Shown here piece after piece: positions 51,660 to 63,961 of a DNA stretch of 64,000 nt. Each line of letters starts with the position of its first letter. Positions within the stretch are counted from its first letter, which is position 1. The DNA comes from Kryptolebias marmoratus (taxonomy: Eukaryota; Chordata; Actinopteri; Cyprinodontiformes; Rivulidae), in contig NC_051433.1 in assembly GCF_001649575.2 (NCBI RefSeq), positions 7,680,402 to 7,744,401 of the forward strand, given 5' to 3'. The notes beneath the pieces were generated by a model. The model had not been told where the DNA came from, searched no databases, and saw nothing but the letters and a program-made list of their open reading frames with translations. The position numbers and the translations under genes are program-made.

Positions 51660-51870
51660 CGATAATTAAATGTCAATTAATTAAAACAATGACTGGTGCC
51701 GGGCTAAATGTGGGTGGGCTATAATCAATTCAATCCAATCAGACAGTGAATAAAGCAATAATACGCTGTTTGAACATCAGACTCAGTGGGTATTGGGTAA
51801 AATGTACATTCACTGAGTCCAGAGAGAAACGCATTAGGCAAAGGAGGGAGCCAGCATCTGTTTTCCAGGT
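51660..51870. promoter_or_regulatory. candidate conserved non-coding block E in large intron
   Basis: A run TAATTAAATGTCAATTAATT is followed by complex sequence with GACTGGTGCCGGGCTAAATG, CCAATCAGACAG and repeated CACTGAGTC/CTCAGTG motifs. Several homeodomain cores lie close together. No coding signal. Inferred. Confidence 0.28.
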
Positions 51871-52364
51871 AAAAGAAAAAGTGACTTAATTACAGCTATT
51901 TTTGAGAATTATTGGTGTGCCCAAGCTTCCAAACTGATTAACAACATACAAGGGAACTGGAGCAAAATTGAAGCTTATTTTACACAAACTAAATATGTTG
52001 GCTGATGCATATATCCCTGGGCTCTTTTTTGGCAGTTTTTTTTTTTTTTATTATTATTATTATTTTTTTTACAAACAAGTGCATCTTTGGAAGCTCCAAA
52101 CATCAAAGAGCTTCAGCTTAACAAACAGTACAACAACTCCTTGCAGAAATAAAACCTTACATTTCTGTGATTGCTTGTAATAAAATTAATGCTAAAAGAG
52201 TGCTTTAAAAATTCTTGCAAGAAGGGAACTTTGTTCTTACCGTTATGCTCTGCAACAAGAATCAATATTTATTATTTTATGTATGAAAGATTGTCAATTT
52301 TGCTTGGAAAAAGATCCAAGTGTAATGCCAAAATAATATTTTTATAATATAGTATAATAATATT

Positions 52365-52515
52365 CATTGTCTCACACCAAGAATGTCTTGAGGTTTTGCC
52401 TAGGTTGGAGCCTTTTTGTATTGAATTTGCATGTACTCCTGTGGATGTGTTGATTTTTTTCAAGTTTTTCATTAGTTGTCCCTGTACTCTGTATTTCAAA
52501 GACATACAAGTAATT
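52365..52515 (+). repeat. diverged copy of the dispersed teleost repeat
   Basis: GGTTGGAGCCTTTTTGTATT, GAATTTGCATGTACTCCTGT and TTTCAAAGACAT follow the same order as in the copy at 38.3 kb. It is older and 3'-truncated. Confidence 0.5.
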
Positions 52516-53559
52516 TATTGCATAACAAAATATCATGATAGTTTACTATTTTGGTAGTGTGTGTGTGTCTGTTTTACAACATTGCTGTGATTTAGAAAAA
52601 CAGACAGAGTTTGAGCTGCAAAGACAGAAAAAGGAAAAGAAAAAAAATCTCAGTGTTTCTGGTGATGCATACATGTTTTGTGACATGTACTATTCTGCTC
52701 CAAACCGCAAACCTTAGAAATAATGTACAAACTCCACCACATAGACTTTCTAACAAAACTATTGTATGTGTATGTGAATGTTGACCAAATATAAACTAGG
52801 CAAGTATAAAGATCAAAATGTATGGATAATCGTTGTTAAACAACTTAAAAACTTTTAAAGATATTAGAAAATTTTAAGAAAAAGTAACACAATCATTAAT
52901 TTATTGTCTTATGCATGAAATTCCAATCTCCTGGAGGTCAGATTTAGAAAAAAAGAAGCTTAACTAGTGCTTTACAAACCTTTAAATGTTAGTGCTCACC
53001 ATGAATTACGAATTCTCAGACCATTAAGATAAGATATTTATCTTTGCAATGATTTCTTTTTACCCAAATACAGAGACTCAAAATACATTTTTTTATTGTT
53101 AATGAAAAAACAACAAAAACCACAACAGGAGAAATTAGTTTTTTTGATTTTATTTTTTTATTTTACCCAATGGTTTTCCTTGAGGCAGGAAATGAGCCTC
53201 AGAAAGCACCAGGCCCACAGCTAAAATTGTTCTGTACAGTAGCAGCTGCCAAGTAAGTAAAACTTCCCATAACACCTCATAAAAGCAGGGAATAAAAAAA
53301 TAAACCAAATTAATTAAGTCTAAAAAAAAGAAAGAAAAGTGAGTTGTTTTAGGTAGAATAAAGAACAAACCTGTGGGTGAATAGATAAATAGAAACATTA
53401 AAACAGACAAAAGTAAAAATGTCTTAGTTTACTAGATGCAGTTTTGGTTTATATAGTGTAAAATATTTTACTGCCTTTTTGTCTAATGTGAACATTAAAA
53501 ACCCTTAAAACATAAAAAAAAATATGCAAAGGTCTTTTTTTTTGCTGGAAGACTAATCA

Positions 53560-53890
53560 TCTTTGTGTGATTAGGAGCTGAAGGTTAATGTGGGTTCCTG
53601 CAGATGGGAAAAAGAGCTGGGAGTGAGGGAGATCAGACCAGACAGTGCTCTACAGAGGCACAGACTGGCAATATAGCGGAGGCACAGGGGGGCTATAAGT
53701 GGTTAAGAGTCTAAGGATCAATGGGAGGAGAGGCCTGAGCCTCATTACACATGTAAATGCAGCTTCCAGCATGGAGGCCCCACTTTAAAGCCTTGCTGTT
53801 TTAATTATTCCTTTGCTCTGCCCATGATAATTGGGTCTAACTCAGCCGAAGGCCTGTTGGCTGTCTTAGGTGAATAAAATACCCTTATTA
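53560..53890. promoter_or_regulatory. candidate conserved non-coding block F in large intron
   Basis: About 330 nt of complex, GC-balanced, repeat-free sequence stands out sharply from poly(A/T)-rich flanks. It includes GAGGCCTGAGCCTCATTACA, TTTTAATTATTCCTTTG and CATGATAATTGGGTC. No reading frame spans it. It is the strongest enhancer-like candidate by eye within the cadherin introns. Confidence 0.35.
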
Positions 53891-55024
53891 CTTTGTCAAT
53901 TTTTAATTGTTATCAGTGGAAAGACCTGGACCTTTCCGTTATTGTAAAGGAGCAGAGCCTTTTGTCTTGATTTTTAAGACAGATTTCCACCAAGTATTTA
54001 ATTTCTCTTAGCATAAGATCTAAATAATCCAAATCAAAATGTAAAACATAATGACACACAATATAAAATAATAGGAGGCTGGATATTAAAATAAGATACC
54101 AATAATTTTTGACTCTTATGGCCTTTTTCATTCAGTGAGGAAAAACAAAGGGCATATTGTAAAGCTCAAGGCTTAACACAGTTGTTCATGCTTTGTGCGT
54201 TTGAGTAGGCAAATCGTTTGTGCGCACATGCTTCACTACAGCATTCCACTCAAGGATCTACAGCTTTCACTACAGCCATAGGTGGTGTTAATGTGCTGAG
54301 CTGTCTATTGTCTATCCAAAAGACTAGAAGAAGAAATGTAGTGCAAGTGATTTCTCATCAGGAATGTAAAAATGTTTTTTTGTGTCCTTGTAGTTTCCAA
54401 GTAATAAATTATACAAATATTGATAGCAACAAGTTTCTTTACACAATATTTCCACAAAACATTTTTTTTTCTTCACATGGTTTGACTTGCAGTTTGTCTG
54501 TTGTATCTTTGGCACCACTATTTTAGAAGGAGGAGGAGTATACAGTCAGTGTGGTCATAAAGTCTGAGCTGTACACAGTCGTTCGTTGGCGGACCTGGCA
54601 GACCTCAGGAAATAGGTGAGATGACAAATTTTACATCAAAGGCAGAGTGCCTGCAAAAAGTATGACCAAATATGTTTTCAACCTAAGACATCCATAAAGA
54701 GTAAGCATTAAGATTAGGATTGTTACCTCAGATTACAATAAAAACAGTAAAAAAAACAATTTACTTTTTTATTTTTTCACACTTTGTCAAATGTTGGTAA
54801 TGATTGAGTCTCACAATGAAGCTAGAATGGCTGTATTTTTTTAATGAACCTTCATGGTACTTCACACTAATTAATCAGAATGGAGAATATAGTGCCTCTT
54901 TTTCAAAGTATTGTCTGTTTCTGTTTCACACCAGCACTGCAAATTGTGTGGCACACGCACATTGCTGGATTGCTTTGTTACAGCTGCATGCATGTATTAA
55001 CACTGCTAACCCTTATCTAGTGGT

Positions 55025-55042
55025 GCTGCAGCAGCAGCAGCA
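55025..55042. repeat. short (GCA)n repeat
   Basis: Six GCA units, intronic. Confidence 0.85.
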
Positions 55043-55644
55043 GTTCATGCCTGCCACACCTTTGTCCAAGGCCATAAACACGACACAGAGTGCAATCAAA
55101 GATGAAAAGCTTTTACAAAGTGAAGTTCAGAAATATGACCAGATGTAATTGTTAAACATTTAATGTCAGTGACATATTACCTGGATACGTACTAAAAATA
55201 ATTTCATATTAGTTCAAATTGATGAAACACATTTATTTTAGCAATACTGAAAAATGTTTGGCTCAGCTGATGTGAATATCCTCAAGTGAAAACCCAAGAG
55301 CCAAAATGAAAACCAAGACATTTAGCACATGTGACACTCATTGTAAAACTGGTCTTTTGATTTATTTCTAACAACAGTTTATGATGCTATCTATACAAGA
55401 CACTGTAATATCCATTTGTATCAGGCCTTAACAAGAGGAAAAAAATATTGGCTCTTAATTTAAAAATGTATATGTGTATATTTTTGTTTACTATTGTGAC
55501 TAGCACAAGATGTAAGAAATTACTTAAACCTTTTTAACCCTACATTTCTTATTTTACGTGTTCCAGTTTATTTGATTTCTGTGATTTCTTTTTGAGATTC
55601 TAAATATTACAAATAAGTTTGTTTTAAGAAGTAAAATAACATAC

Positions 55645-55766
55645 CTGGTCTGGTTTGGCATTTTCACATATGGAGGCTTCATATGGTGTAGCCAGTTCAG
55701 GAGGATTGTCATTTACATCCAGTATCCGAATGCTCACTGGTGAGTAGGACACCATGGAGTGGTTAT
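55645..55766 (-). CDS. cdh22: cadherin (CDH22-like) exon, EC4/EC5 junction
   Basis: This coding exon of 122 nt lies between the acceptor TCTTGTGTAG| and the donor CCAG|GTATGT on the minus strand. It begins with AT, which joins the G of the upstream exon to make GAT (Asp, reading EAD-NHS), and ends on a complete codon. It carries the calcium-binding linker DVNDNPPE between EC4 and EC5, then the start of EC5 with YEASICENAKPDQ, a type II hallmark (CENAK). NHS is a potential N-glycosylation site. The order of motifs and the 122-nt size fit a type II cadherin. It is separated from the upstream exon by an intron of 5812 nt and from the next by one of 11900 nt. Confidence 0.95.
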
Positions 55767-56645
55767 CTACACAAGAGTAAAAAAACAAACAAACAAAAAA
55801 ACATTAGGTGTTGTGGCAGATATGCCTGTTTTGTTGAATGGTCTTCTTTGTGTGATTGCCATTCATTGAAGTACTGCCAGGAAACTGAGTGACTGAGATT
55901 CTGATTTTGGTTAGAGTTGTTCTCAAGTACAGTCAGACTAATTTCACACACATTTTTAGTCATTCAGCAATCCTGATTTACTTCATCCAATAGATGTATC
56001 AACAGGACACTTTTCACTTTCACTTTACACTTATACTTGGTTTATGTCACCTTCTTACAGTTAAATTGAACAGGTCAGCAGGGCTTTCAGCTAAACACAG
56101 ATAGCAACACCTTAAGCAGAAGATAAAACGTTTCAAATGGTTAAAAAAAGACCTGACTTGGAGTAATATGAATCATTAGATAGATGTCATTAGATGCTTC
56201 TTGTGTTGGAGAGGAGATTCAGAGTTAGACACTTAAATAGCACCATAATCAACATTAAAATGGTACCAAACATCTAATTTTGCCACTTCTGTATACATCT
56301 GTTGAACAGTCTGAGTGAAATAGGAACACCTTAATAAATTGTTGGGTTTTTTTTTTTGGTTTGTTTGTTTTTTCCCTAAATAGAACAGGAAGTACAACAA
56401 CACAATGCTCGCTAAAGACATTTGCCTGATGAAGATGAAATGTAAAAGTGAAGAAGATTATGCATTTAGTACAATTAAAACTCACTTCAAAATAGCTCAG
56501 TTTATCCTTGAATCCTAATTCTCTTTCCTAATTACATGATAATGTCTGACTGAGTTTCCATTTTGCTCACAAAACACTATGGATAGTTGGGTGTAAAGCC
56601 TGAGGCCCAGAGCGATGTGTGTTTGTGCATTTGGGTGTGTATGCA

Positions 56646-56648
<3 letters not shown>

Positions 56649-56701
<53 letters not shown>
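56649..56701. repeat. (GT)n microsatellite
   Basis: About 26 GT units, preceded by ATGCATGTAT. It creates spurious open frames of alternating C/V and H/T. Confidence 0.97.
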
Positions 56702-56702
<1 letters not shown>

Positions 56703-57784
56703 CAGAGGGAGTGAGGGTGGGGGGGTAGTAAGAGAGTTTAAGGAAAGAAACACAGAACATTATGTGGGAGTTTAATGAGTGATCCAGTTGCTTGTAGCGC
56801 TGGTCTGGAAATCCTGGTTAATTAGAGTACACAGTCGAGGAATAAATCAGCGTGCAAAGCTATCATCACCCAGTTAACACATTTGAGTGGCACCCCACAG
56901 AAAATGTAACAACATGCCGATACTTTAAACTACCCACGAATGGGAAAAAAAATCCACATAAGTTGTTGTACTCATTTTAATTGGATCAATTTAAACTTGA
57001 AATTGCGGCCACAATAAATGTTTACACTTTTGAAAATAAATAATCAGCAACTTACAAACTGTTATAATAGAGTGAAAACACCTATTCAACATGTTTTTAC
57101 TTATATCTAAGTGTTTCTCACTCACCTGTTGTCATACAATTCAATTATATTTTTGCCCTCTGTTTTATAGTAAGCACCTTCCAACTTGAATATAGTCATA
57201 AAAAGTCAGCACAGCTTCTCTATATTAAGTTTCATCTTGAACCCTCTGGTAATTGATAGTTTGATACATAGATCACTCCCTATTCATGTTTACAATAAAA
57301 ACACTTTTGTTTTGGTAATTACATGGTTCAAGTGCAGGATTTCCACCATGGATCAAAAAATCGTGTTTTCTTCTGCTTCTGATTCTGCTCCTAACTGGCT
57401 AAACATCAACACTTATCAGATGTTACACACTTTAAATTTCAACTCTCAGAGAAACAATTTAAGATGCATTAGCCTTTTGCACTCTAAACATTCAATCATA
57501 AACTAGAAGGGGGAAAAAAGTTTAATTTGTTAAAACAGGTTCATTCGTGTGTGGACAAAGTGGTCCTGTTCTAAATCTGTCTTCATATAGAAAAAAATAA
57601 GTGATTTTAACAGATTATTAGTGTGCTCTGCATCTGTGCAGCACAGACCAGCTGTTGAGAATCTTACAGCAGGGAAGTCTCTTAGGCACTGCATTATGCT
57701 GACGTTACTATAAAAAAGACAAATGTACTCAACTGTGTCTGGTCTCTTCACTCAGCTGCAGGCCCAGAAAGGCAGGTGGATGGG

Positions 57785-57925
57785 CAACAAAGTATTCCTG
57801 ATCATTCATTCATTTCCAAGCCTGCTTTAACCTGTTCAGAGTTGTGGGGAGCTTATCCCCTTAGTCATCAAACGTGCCGTTGGAGTACACACTATACGGA
57901 TCATCAGTCCATAACCGGACAAGTT
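57785..57925 (-). repeat. weak remnant of the dispersed teleost repeat
   Basis: The stretch with TTCAGAGTTGTGGGGAGC, then GGAGTACACACTATACGG and ATCATCAGTCCAT, resembles the tail half of the repeat at 38.3 kb on the opposite strand. Strongly diverged. Confidence 0.35.
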
Positions 57926-60764
57926 GTTTATTTTTATATGTTTCAAATTTTGTTAAAACAAATATAAATTATATATGTGCCCATTTTTGTTTATGGGCTT
58001 CTAGAGAGTGAGTATACTACTGAACAATAAAAACAAATATTTAATTTGAGTTGCAGTTTCAGTTTTCCAATTATACATTATTATGGCTTCTGACCTTTGT
58101 TGACAGATGTGCTTTGAGTTATGACAGCATGTACAGCATTCATTCAAACGGAACAAAAGAAACTCTGTTGTGCATATCTTGCATAAAAAAACAGCACACC
58201 CTGTTTTACACTTTAATACCAAAAAAAATCTCCTATTTTAACTCTGTTTTTATTGTAGCTATTCCTTCAATACAAAATTTTGTTTTATTTTTCCAGATAT
58301 TTTTTCTTCTTCTCAGATTTCCCAACCCTGAACCTATTTATCTCCCCTCACCACATTCTAACAAGAGTCTGATTCATTTGGACTTACAGGGAATAGTGTT
58401 CAAACGGCATAAAAGTCAAACAGTCTGTGTATGTTTGCCAGACAGCAAATGCAGAAAATTATGCCGTAGAAAACATCTTTTCCCTGCAACAGAGCAAGAG
58501 ATAAAGACTTTCAGTTTCTTCTGTAGGTTTTTGCCCTCAGGGTGATGCTCTTTTTTTCAACCTACCTGTCTGGGTGAAAAAGCAGTTTTGCGAGGTGGTA
58601 TCATACTTGCTATCAGTTCTCGAAAATTATATGTCACTCCAACTTAACCTGATGCATTTCTATGGAGAAGGCTGCCAGGAAGTATGAGTACCTGGCTAGT
58701 GACAGTGTATTAAATGCTCCTCCTGTACTCAGGAGGCTCTGTGCTCTGTGGATGGAAGACAAGTACTACACAGATGAGAGGTTGTTTCATCTCTCATAGT
58801 AACAGTGTCTGCAGAAGTAGGTGCACACTTTAATAGGGTGAATTTGAAGACACACTGTGTGTGCATGTTAGCATATTTTTAGAAATGGCGAAATATCAGA
58901 ATAGTGCCTGCACTTGAACATTTTTTTTCTGAGCCCACATACAAATGAAAAACCTGACATTTAGTTTTTCATTTTTCTGGCAGAGGTTAATCTTAGAGTG
59001 CAGACAGGAAGAACTGCCAGGAAGCTGTTGTCAACTGTCCAGTAATTGTACACACGCAACACAAAAGTTCAAAGGTCTGTAACAAACTGGGATAATTGAG
59101 GGTTATGCCACAAAACGAGAATTTAACTCTGCTCTCAGACAAGTTGACTTTGTGGCTCTTTAGCCTTAATGAGAAGAAAGACAAAAACATATATATTATG
59201 AAGAGGAGAAAGTCATTTCCTAAAAGGCTCTGTCACTTCACAAGTTTAAACATCAAAACCCCCTAACCCATCTCCACCTTTCTCGTGACCTTCGTTGTTT
59301 CATTATGTCAAATTTTTATTCTTCCTGTTTGTGTATCTGCAACTTTCAGGGCTGTATTAGCTAAAAGAGAACTAGAAACATTCTGGAAGATAATTCTAAT
59401 AGCTCTGACCACTGTCTTTGTCCATGTAGTAGAATCCATGGATGGCAATGTAAGACGCTTTATCTTTCAAGCACAGGCATGTGTTTATGTCTGATTCTGA
59501 AAGGTGTGTGGCCGCTTTAAATGTTCAATTAACATTAAAATGTGCCTGTGACATAAAGCCAAGCAGAGACATTGAGCACAAAAGAACTCAAATTACTCCA
59601 GGAGGACTCCGACAACCTAATTTTGTTTTAATGTTTGAGCTGGGTGAGGCTGCCTACTGCTCAGTTTAGGCTGTATTGATTATTAGAGTAATCAGAGTGT
59701 GCAGAAATATGAGGAAAGAACAAATATGAGTAAATTTTAATTTTAATTTTGTTTATAGCATTATTTTCTCTGTTCCTCTGTGTGCCATGGCTGATCCCAG
59801 TTAGATGTAGAATCCAATCTTCTTTGCTTTCACTGCAATCCCAAAATCACTTCATCTGTATAAGATTGAAAAAGTGAGAAATACCAGGCCTCCTCCATTT
59901 CCAAGTTTACTTCTAATGGCATAGTAATAACTTCCCTGCTTCCCAAGTTATTACGTTCTTCATTTTCTTTGCTATGACAAAAGGACCCAGTGAGATGAAA
60001 AGAAAAACAAAAAAAAAAGTTCTTCATTCATTTTCAGTGTTGTGATTGGAAGCTCAAAGACTATAATGACTACATTTTCCTTCCTATATGAGAAAAACAA
60101 CAATGCATGAATGGCTGCCAACAACAACTAATATTCCCAAAGAGTAATCAAAATTTACTTTGAAGGACAATAAACACAATGTAAAGGTTTTTTTATTACT
60201 TAAAAACAAAATGTCTTAAAAACAGACACATTTAAAAACAAAACTTTGTACTGAAATAAACCCTAAAAAAGGGACCGATGAGTCAAGGCAGCATTTAGGA
60301 GAATTTAAAACATTTTTTCCAGCAGAACATGTCAGCGAGACAGAGAATTTCAGTGTTATAAAGCAGCTGTTAATAAAAATCTTAAATTAATAATTATCAT
60401 TTCCTTTTTCTTTTATTGACAACAAGAACAAGTTTCTCAAGAAAGCGTGTTTTTTTAAATATAATGAGTTATTGTCTTTATTTTAACTTAGAGAAGTTCA
60501 TGTTCTTGTAATGACTAGAAAAAAAAAATTACATTTAAGCAAAAGACGTATGTCTTCATTAGAAATCTGTACAGTAAGGCAGGAAACTGATTCAAGTAGA
60601 AAATACTGCATGAAGAAACACTTATCATTAATCAGTCAAACACTTAAGGATCATGTCATGTGTCATTACAGTGACACTAAATTATGAAACTGTGTTTAAC
60701 ACATTTTTAACAGGAAGAATTGACTCTATTTGTTAAAATTGGTATTCTGCTACTTTTGGGTAGT

Positions 60765-61125
60765 GTATTGTGTTTCGTGTTCTCCTTGTGTTTAGTTTTC
60801 TCCCTGTGTTTTCCAGTCACTCCTCAGTTTATTCCGTTCTCTGTTCCTGCTCCGCCCATTCTCACCTGTTTCCTTTTTCCAATTGCCTAGATGTTTCTGT
60901 TTCTGTTAAACTGTCTCAGTCTTTATGAACCTTTATGAACCACTCTCCTTTGTTGCTACATCACCCTGTCATCCACCTGTAAACCCGTCTCCCAGTCAGT
61001 CCTTTGTTACCCTCTAAGTTTATTCTTCGGCAAGTCCTGTTAACATTTGTTTGCTGCCACAACAGCCTTTTTTTTAATCTACATTTCATAAATAAAAGTT
61101 TTATTCTCCTTAAGCTCCTTGTGTC
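60765..61125 (+). mobile_element. possible retroelement-derived segment with AATAAA
   Basis: C/T-rich sequence with TCTGTTCCTGCTCCGCCCAT and TCACCTGTTTCC, ending in AATAAAAGTTTTATT and CTCCTTGTGTCTGTCTGTTA. This resembles the terminal region of common fish retroelements, but no coding part or target duplication was found. Confidence 0.3.
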
Positions 61126-61578
61126 TGTCTGTTAGAAAGACACGATTCAAACTCTGATGCAAATAGTTAAAGGCAAAGGTTTAAAACAGAACTTGAGTGA
61201 TCAATTAACACTTAGCATATGTGTTACTAATAACTCTCAGCTTTCAGCATCCCTTGTTTTAGCTTAATATCTGTAAAATTAGCTGAATTTAAGCCATTTA
61301 TCTGTTTACTGTATTCAAGTTGCTGTCCCAGCCATCTTGAATGGAGTTGGCTTTGAAAGATAATCACTTGTACATGCACACACACACACCAACACACACC
61401 TAAACATTGTCTTTTCACCTTTTAAAAGGCAATACTATTAGACAATAGTTAAATAAATAATTACACAAGCTTGTTAAATCTTTACTTTCAGCATCTTTGA
61501 GATAATTTGGGATAATGGATAAACCATATTTCATCATTGCTTTGAAAATCTATAAATTCTACTTTCTTTTCAGTGTAC

Positions 61579-61715
61579 CTGCTTCTACAGCTTTCACAGT
61601 GATGTTGTGCCACCCGGCTGTCTCTCGATCCAAATTCTTTCCCAACGTAATGGCACCTGAGTCTGGATCAATGTGAAAGATCAGGTCCTGGTCTGTTGTC
61701 CGATCGATGGAGAAC
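61579..61715 (-). CDS. cdh22: cadherin (CDH22-like) exon, end of EC4
   Basis: This internal coding exon of 137 nt encodes the second half of the fourth extracellular cadherin repeat of a type II classical cadherin, a calcium-dependent cell-cell adhesion receptor of the plasma membrane. The minus strand has a pyrimidine-rich acceptor (CCCTTTTAG) and a donor (GCAG|GTACAC). The first base completes a codon from an exon outside the window, and the last base is the first of a codon finished by the next exon. Visible motifs are FSIDRTTDQD, the repeat signature SGAITLGKNLDRE with the calcium-binding LDRE, and an N-glycosylation sequon in HNIT. The length of 137 nt matches, from memory, the corresponding exon of other type II cadherins. 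The family assignment is secure; the paralogue CDH22 is inferred mainly from the cytoplasmic tail encoded by the last exon. Confidence 0.93.
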
Positions 61716-62035
61716 CTAAAAGGGAAAAATAATGTAAAAAAAATGTTACTCAGAATGACAAAAACAACAACAACAACAAATCAATAAATTATAAATGCTA
61801 AGAATTATACTATTTTATTATTTATTAGCTAAATAAAAAACATGTAGACTGCTTGAATGGCAGGCAACTGACCGATTGACCCACTATCTGTTCATTTTGT
61901 GTATGACTGGTTTGACTGGCTCTTCTAAACAATGTGAGAAATACATATAATTATTCATCTAAAATGACTAGAGTTGGGAATAAACAAAAAGGAGAGCATT
62001 CATTAGTGATCTTAACTTATTATTTATTTATTTTG

Positions 62036-62039
<4 letters not shown>

Positions 62040-62092
<53 letters not shown>

Positions 62093-62102
62093 CAGAGAGA
62101 GA
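62040..62102. repeat. compound (TA)n-(GA)n microsatellite
   Basis: About 18 TA units run directly into about 12 GA units with one GACA interruption. Confidence 0.97.
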
Positions 62103-63798
62103 TGGTGTTGCTAGTGATTTCCAAAGAATGGTGAGACCAGAAAAAAGAAAAAAAAAAAAGCTGAAAGGTTTCTTTGTTCTTAGCTTGTCAGCCTCACGCC
62201 ATATACACACAAAATAGATATACACACCAATGCAGCTGGCTTTCTCAAGCCATAATAAAGAACTATGGGCTCTTTCAACTTGTCTGGCTTCTGATAAACA
62301 TGCCAACCAGCATTCTCTGTCTCTTGGGAATACTGGTTAGGTGTTGTACAACACAATGTTGTAGTAAACCAACATGGAATAACAATCAATATATAGGACA
62401 TTCATTAACTTCCAAAACAGTGAGTGTGAGTGAGATTTAGCTTATGTTTCTCTTTTACTTATAGGATGACATGACTATAACAGAAAAAGACTTTGGGTGT
62501 TTAAAAATGCTTAAATGTTGTTAAAAAAGCATTGCCTATTCACACAGACACATATGCAAAAACAAAATAATGCAAACATAAATCTTTAAATTTATAATAA
62601 TGCCACTGCAAACCTTGACAAAATAAGATGCATAAAACTTGCATTTTAAGTGCTGGTGCATTTATGCATCTGGCGGTGAGACTTCCACTGTGTTTTATGT
62701 TCTAAAAAGTGAACTCTTCATCCAACAAGGTGTTTATGTTGAAATATTAAAATAATATTGAGAAAAAAAAAAAGAAAAAAAACCTCAGGCTCCAGTTTTC
62801 AAGAAGAAAAACATTCATGCTTTCTTTGAAGTGTTTAATTTTTATATAATAATTACAAAAATGAATGTTATGTTTTGCAATTTTCTGTACTTTTTGGTCT
62901 TCTAGCTAAATTTCAGGATGTATACATATTCAGTATTTTGCATGATTTTTCACAATAAAAACTTAGTTCTAAAAATGCATCATTATGCTTATGTTGACTC
63001 ATGCCAGAAGTCACTTCTGTAGGTGTTTTCTTCCAAGTCTGCTGTGTGTTTTGACTCATTTATCCTCATTGTTCGCTCAAATACTTGCCCATACATAATC
63101 ACACAATTAGACTATGTTTGCATATGCATCACCCAGATATATTCAGCTGTAGTTGCTAAGGCAGTGGTGTCATTTTGCTGTTCTATATTACACATTGTAC
63201 CTTAGATGTCATGTATTTTTAATCAAGGCAATTATGCATGTTGGTGCATCCTCTGTCAGTAACACATATACATACACACATATTCCCTATCTCACTTACA
63301 ATTATTCTTCTGAGGAGATAAAAAGTGAAAAGCTGATGTTGTTTAATTTTTTGAGAATACAAAGAGTACTGTTACTTGCACTTTTAATCCATCTTTAATA
63401 ATATCAGAAAAAAGGGTTTTCCTATTAAGCCCTACATGTGGATCTATAGCTCATTCAGACAGTGAGTTTTAGTTATTTTAAATGACACATGATGCTACTC
63501 TTTAACAAGTATAAACAAATTTTTGAGATCTTGTTAAAGAATAGCTGCAGCAAGTCCCGTAAACAACAAGCCCCTTCCTCTGAGTGGCAGATGTGCCTTT
63601 CCATAGCAGGATAAAATAAATTATATGATTTTTGTGACTTTTGCAGACCAAGTAGTATAATACTCAGTAAAAATGCTGCAGGCAGATGTGCTTCATTGTT
63701 GTCACTGCATTTTTCACTGCTTAATTTATGCATCATGCTGTTGTTGCAGTTTAAAAGTGTCTCAATTCTTAAGTTTGTGGTTGAGTCAACAAAAACAT

Positions 63799-63800
<2 letters not shown>

Positions 63801-63840
<40 letters not shown>

Positions 63841-63841
63841 T
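63801..63841. repeat. (AAT)n microsatellite
   Basis: About 12 AAT units with one AAAA interruption near the start. Confidence 0.95.
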
Positions 63842-63844
63842 GTT

Positions 63845-63961
63845 ACTGTCTCGTCTAGTGACTGCTGGAGATAGGCACCAGCTCCTGGAAAGGAAAAACA
63901 GCTAAAGAAAATGGATGGATGGATGGATGGATGGATGGATGGATGGATGGATGGATGGATA
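63845..63961 (+). repeat. tail of the dispersed teleost repeat with (GGAT)n
   Basis: GACTGCTGGAGATAGGCACC followed by AGCTAAAGAAAATGG and about 12 GGAT units. This is the expected 3' end and tail of the same interspersed family, truncated at its 5' side. Confidence 0.6.

Larger units (their letters stand above)
43745..55644 (-). other. large cadherin intron before EC5
   Basis: This intron of 11900 nt, phase 0, is the largest complete one here. It holds a LINE fragment at about 45.2-45.5 kb, a possible transposon remnant near 49.2-49.5 kb, a dispersed repeat copy at 52.4 kb, and two complex blocks (51.66-51.87 and 53.56-53.89 kb) that could be regulatory. Open frames inside it look random. 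Confidence 0.85.
55767..61578 (-). other. cadherin intron between the EC4 exons
   Basis: This intron of 5812 nt, phase 1, contains a (GT)n microsatellite, a weak dispersed-repeat remnant near 57.8 kb, a moderately complex stretch near 59.5-59.7 kb and a retroelement-like block near 60.8-61.1 kb. The 164-codon open frame at 58051-58545 on the plus strand has no recognisable family features. Confidence 0.82.

Noticed and set aside
56515..56775. CVCV and HTHT open frames
   Set aside because: They are translations of the (GT)n microsatellite.
58051..58545. Plus-strand open frame of 164 codons
   Set aside because: It lies inside a cadherin intron on the opposite strand, has no recognisable domain, and its hydrophobic content follows from T-rich sequence.
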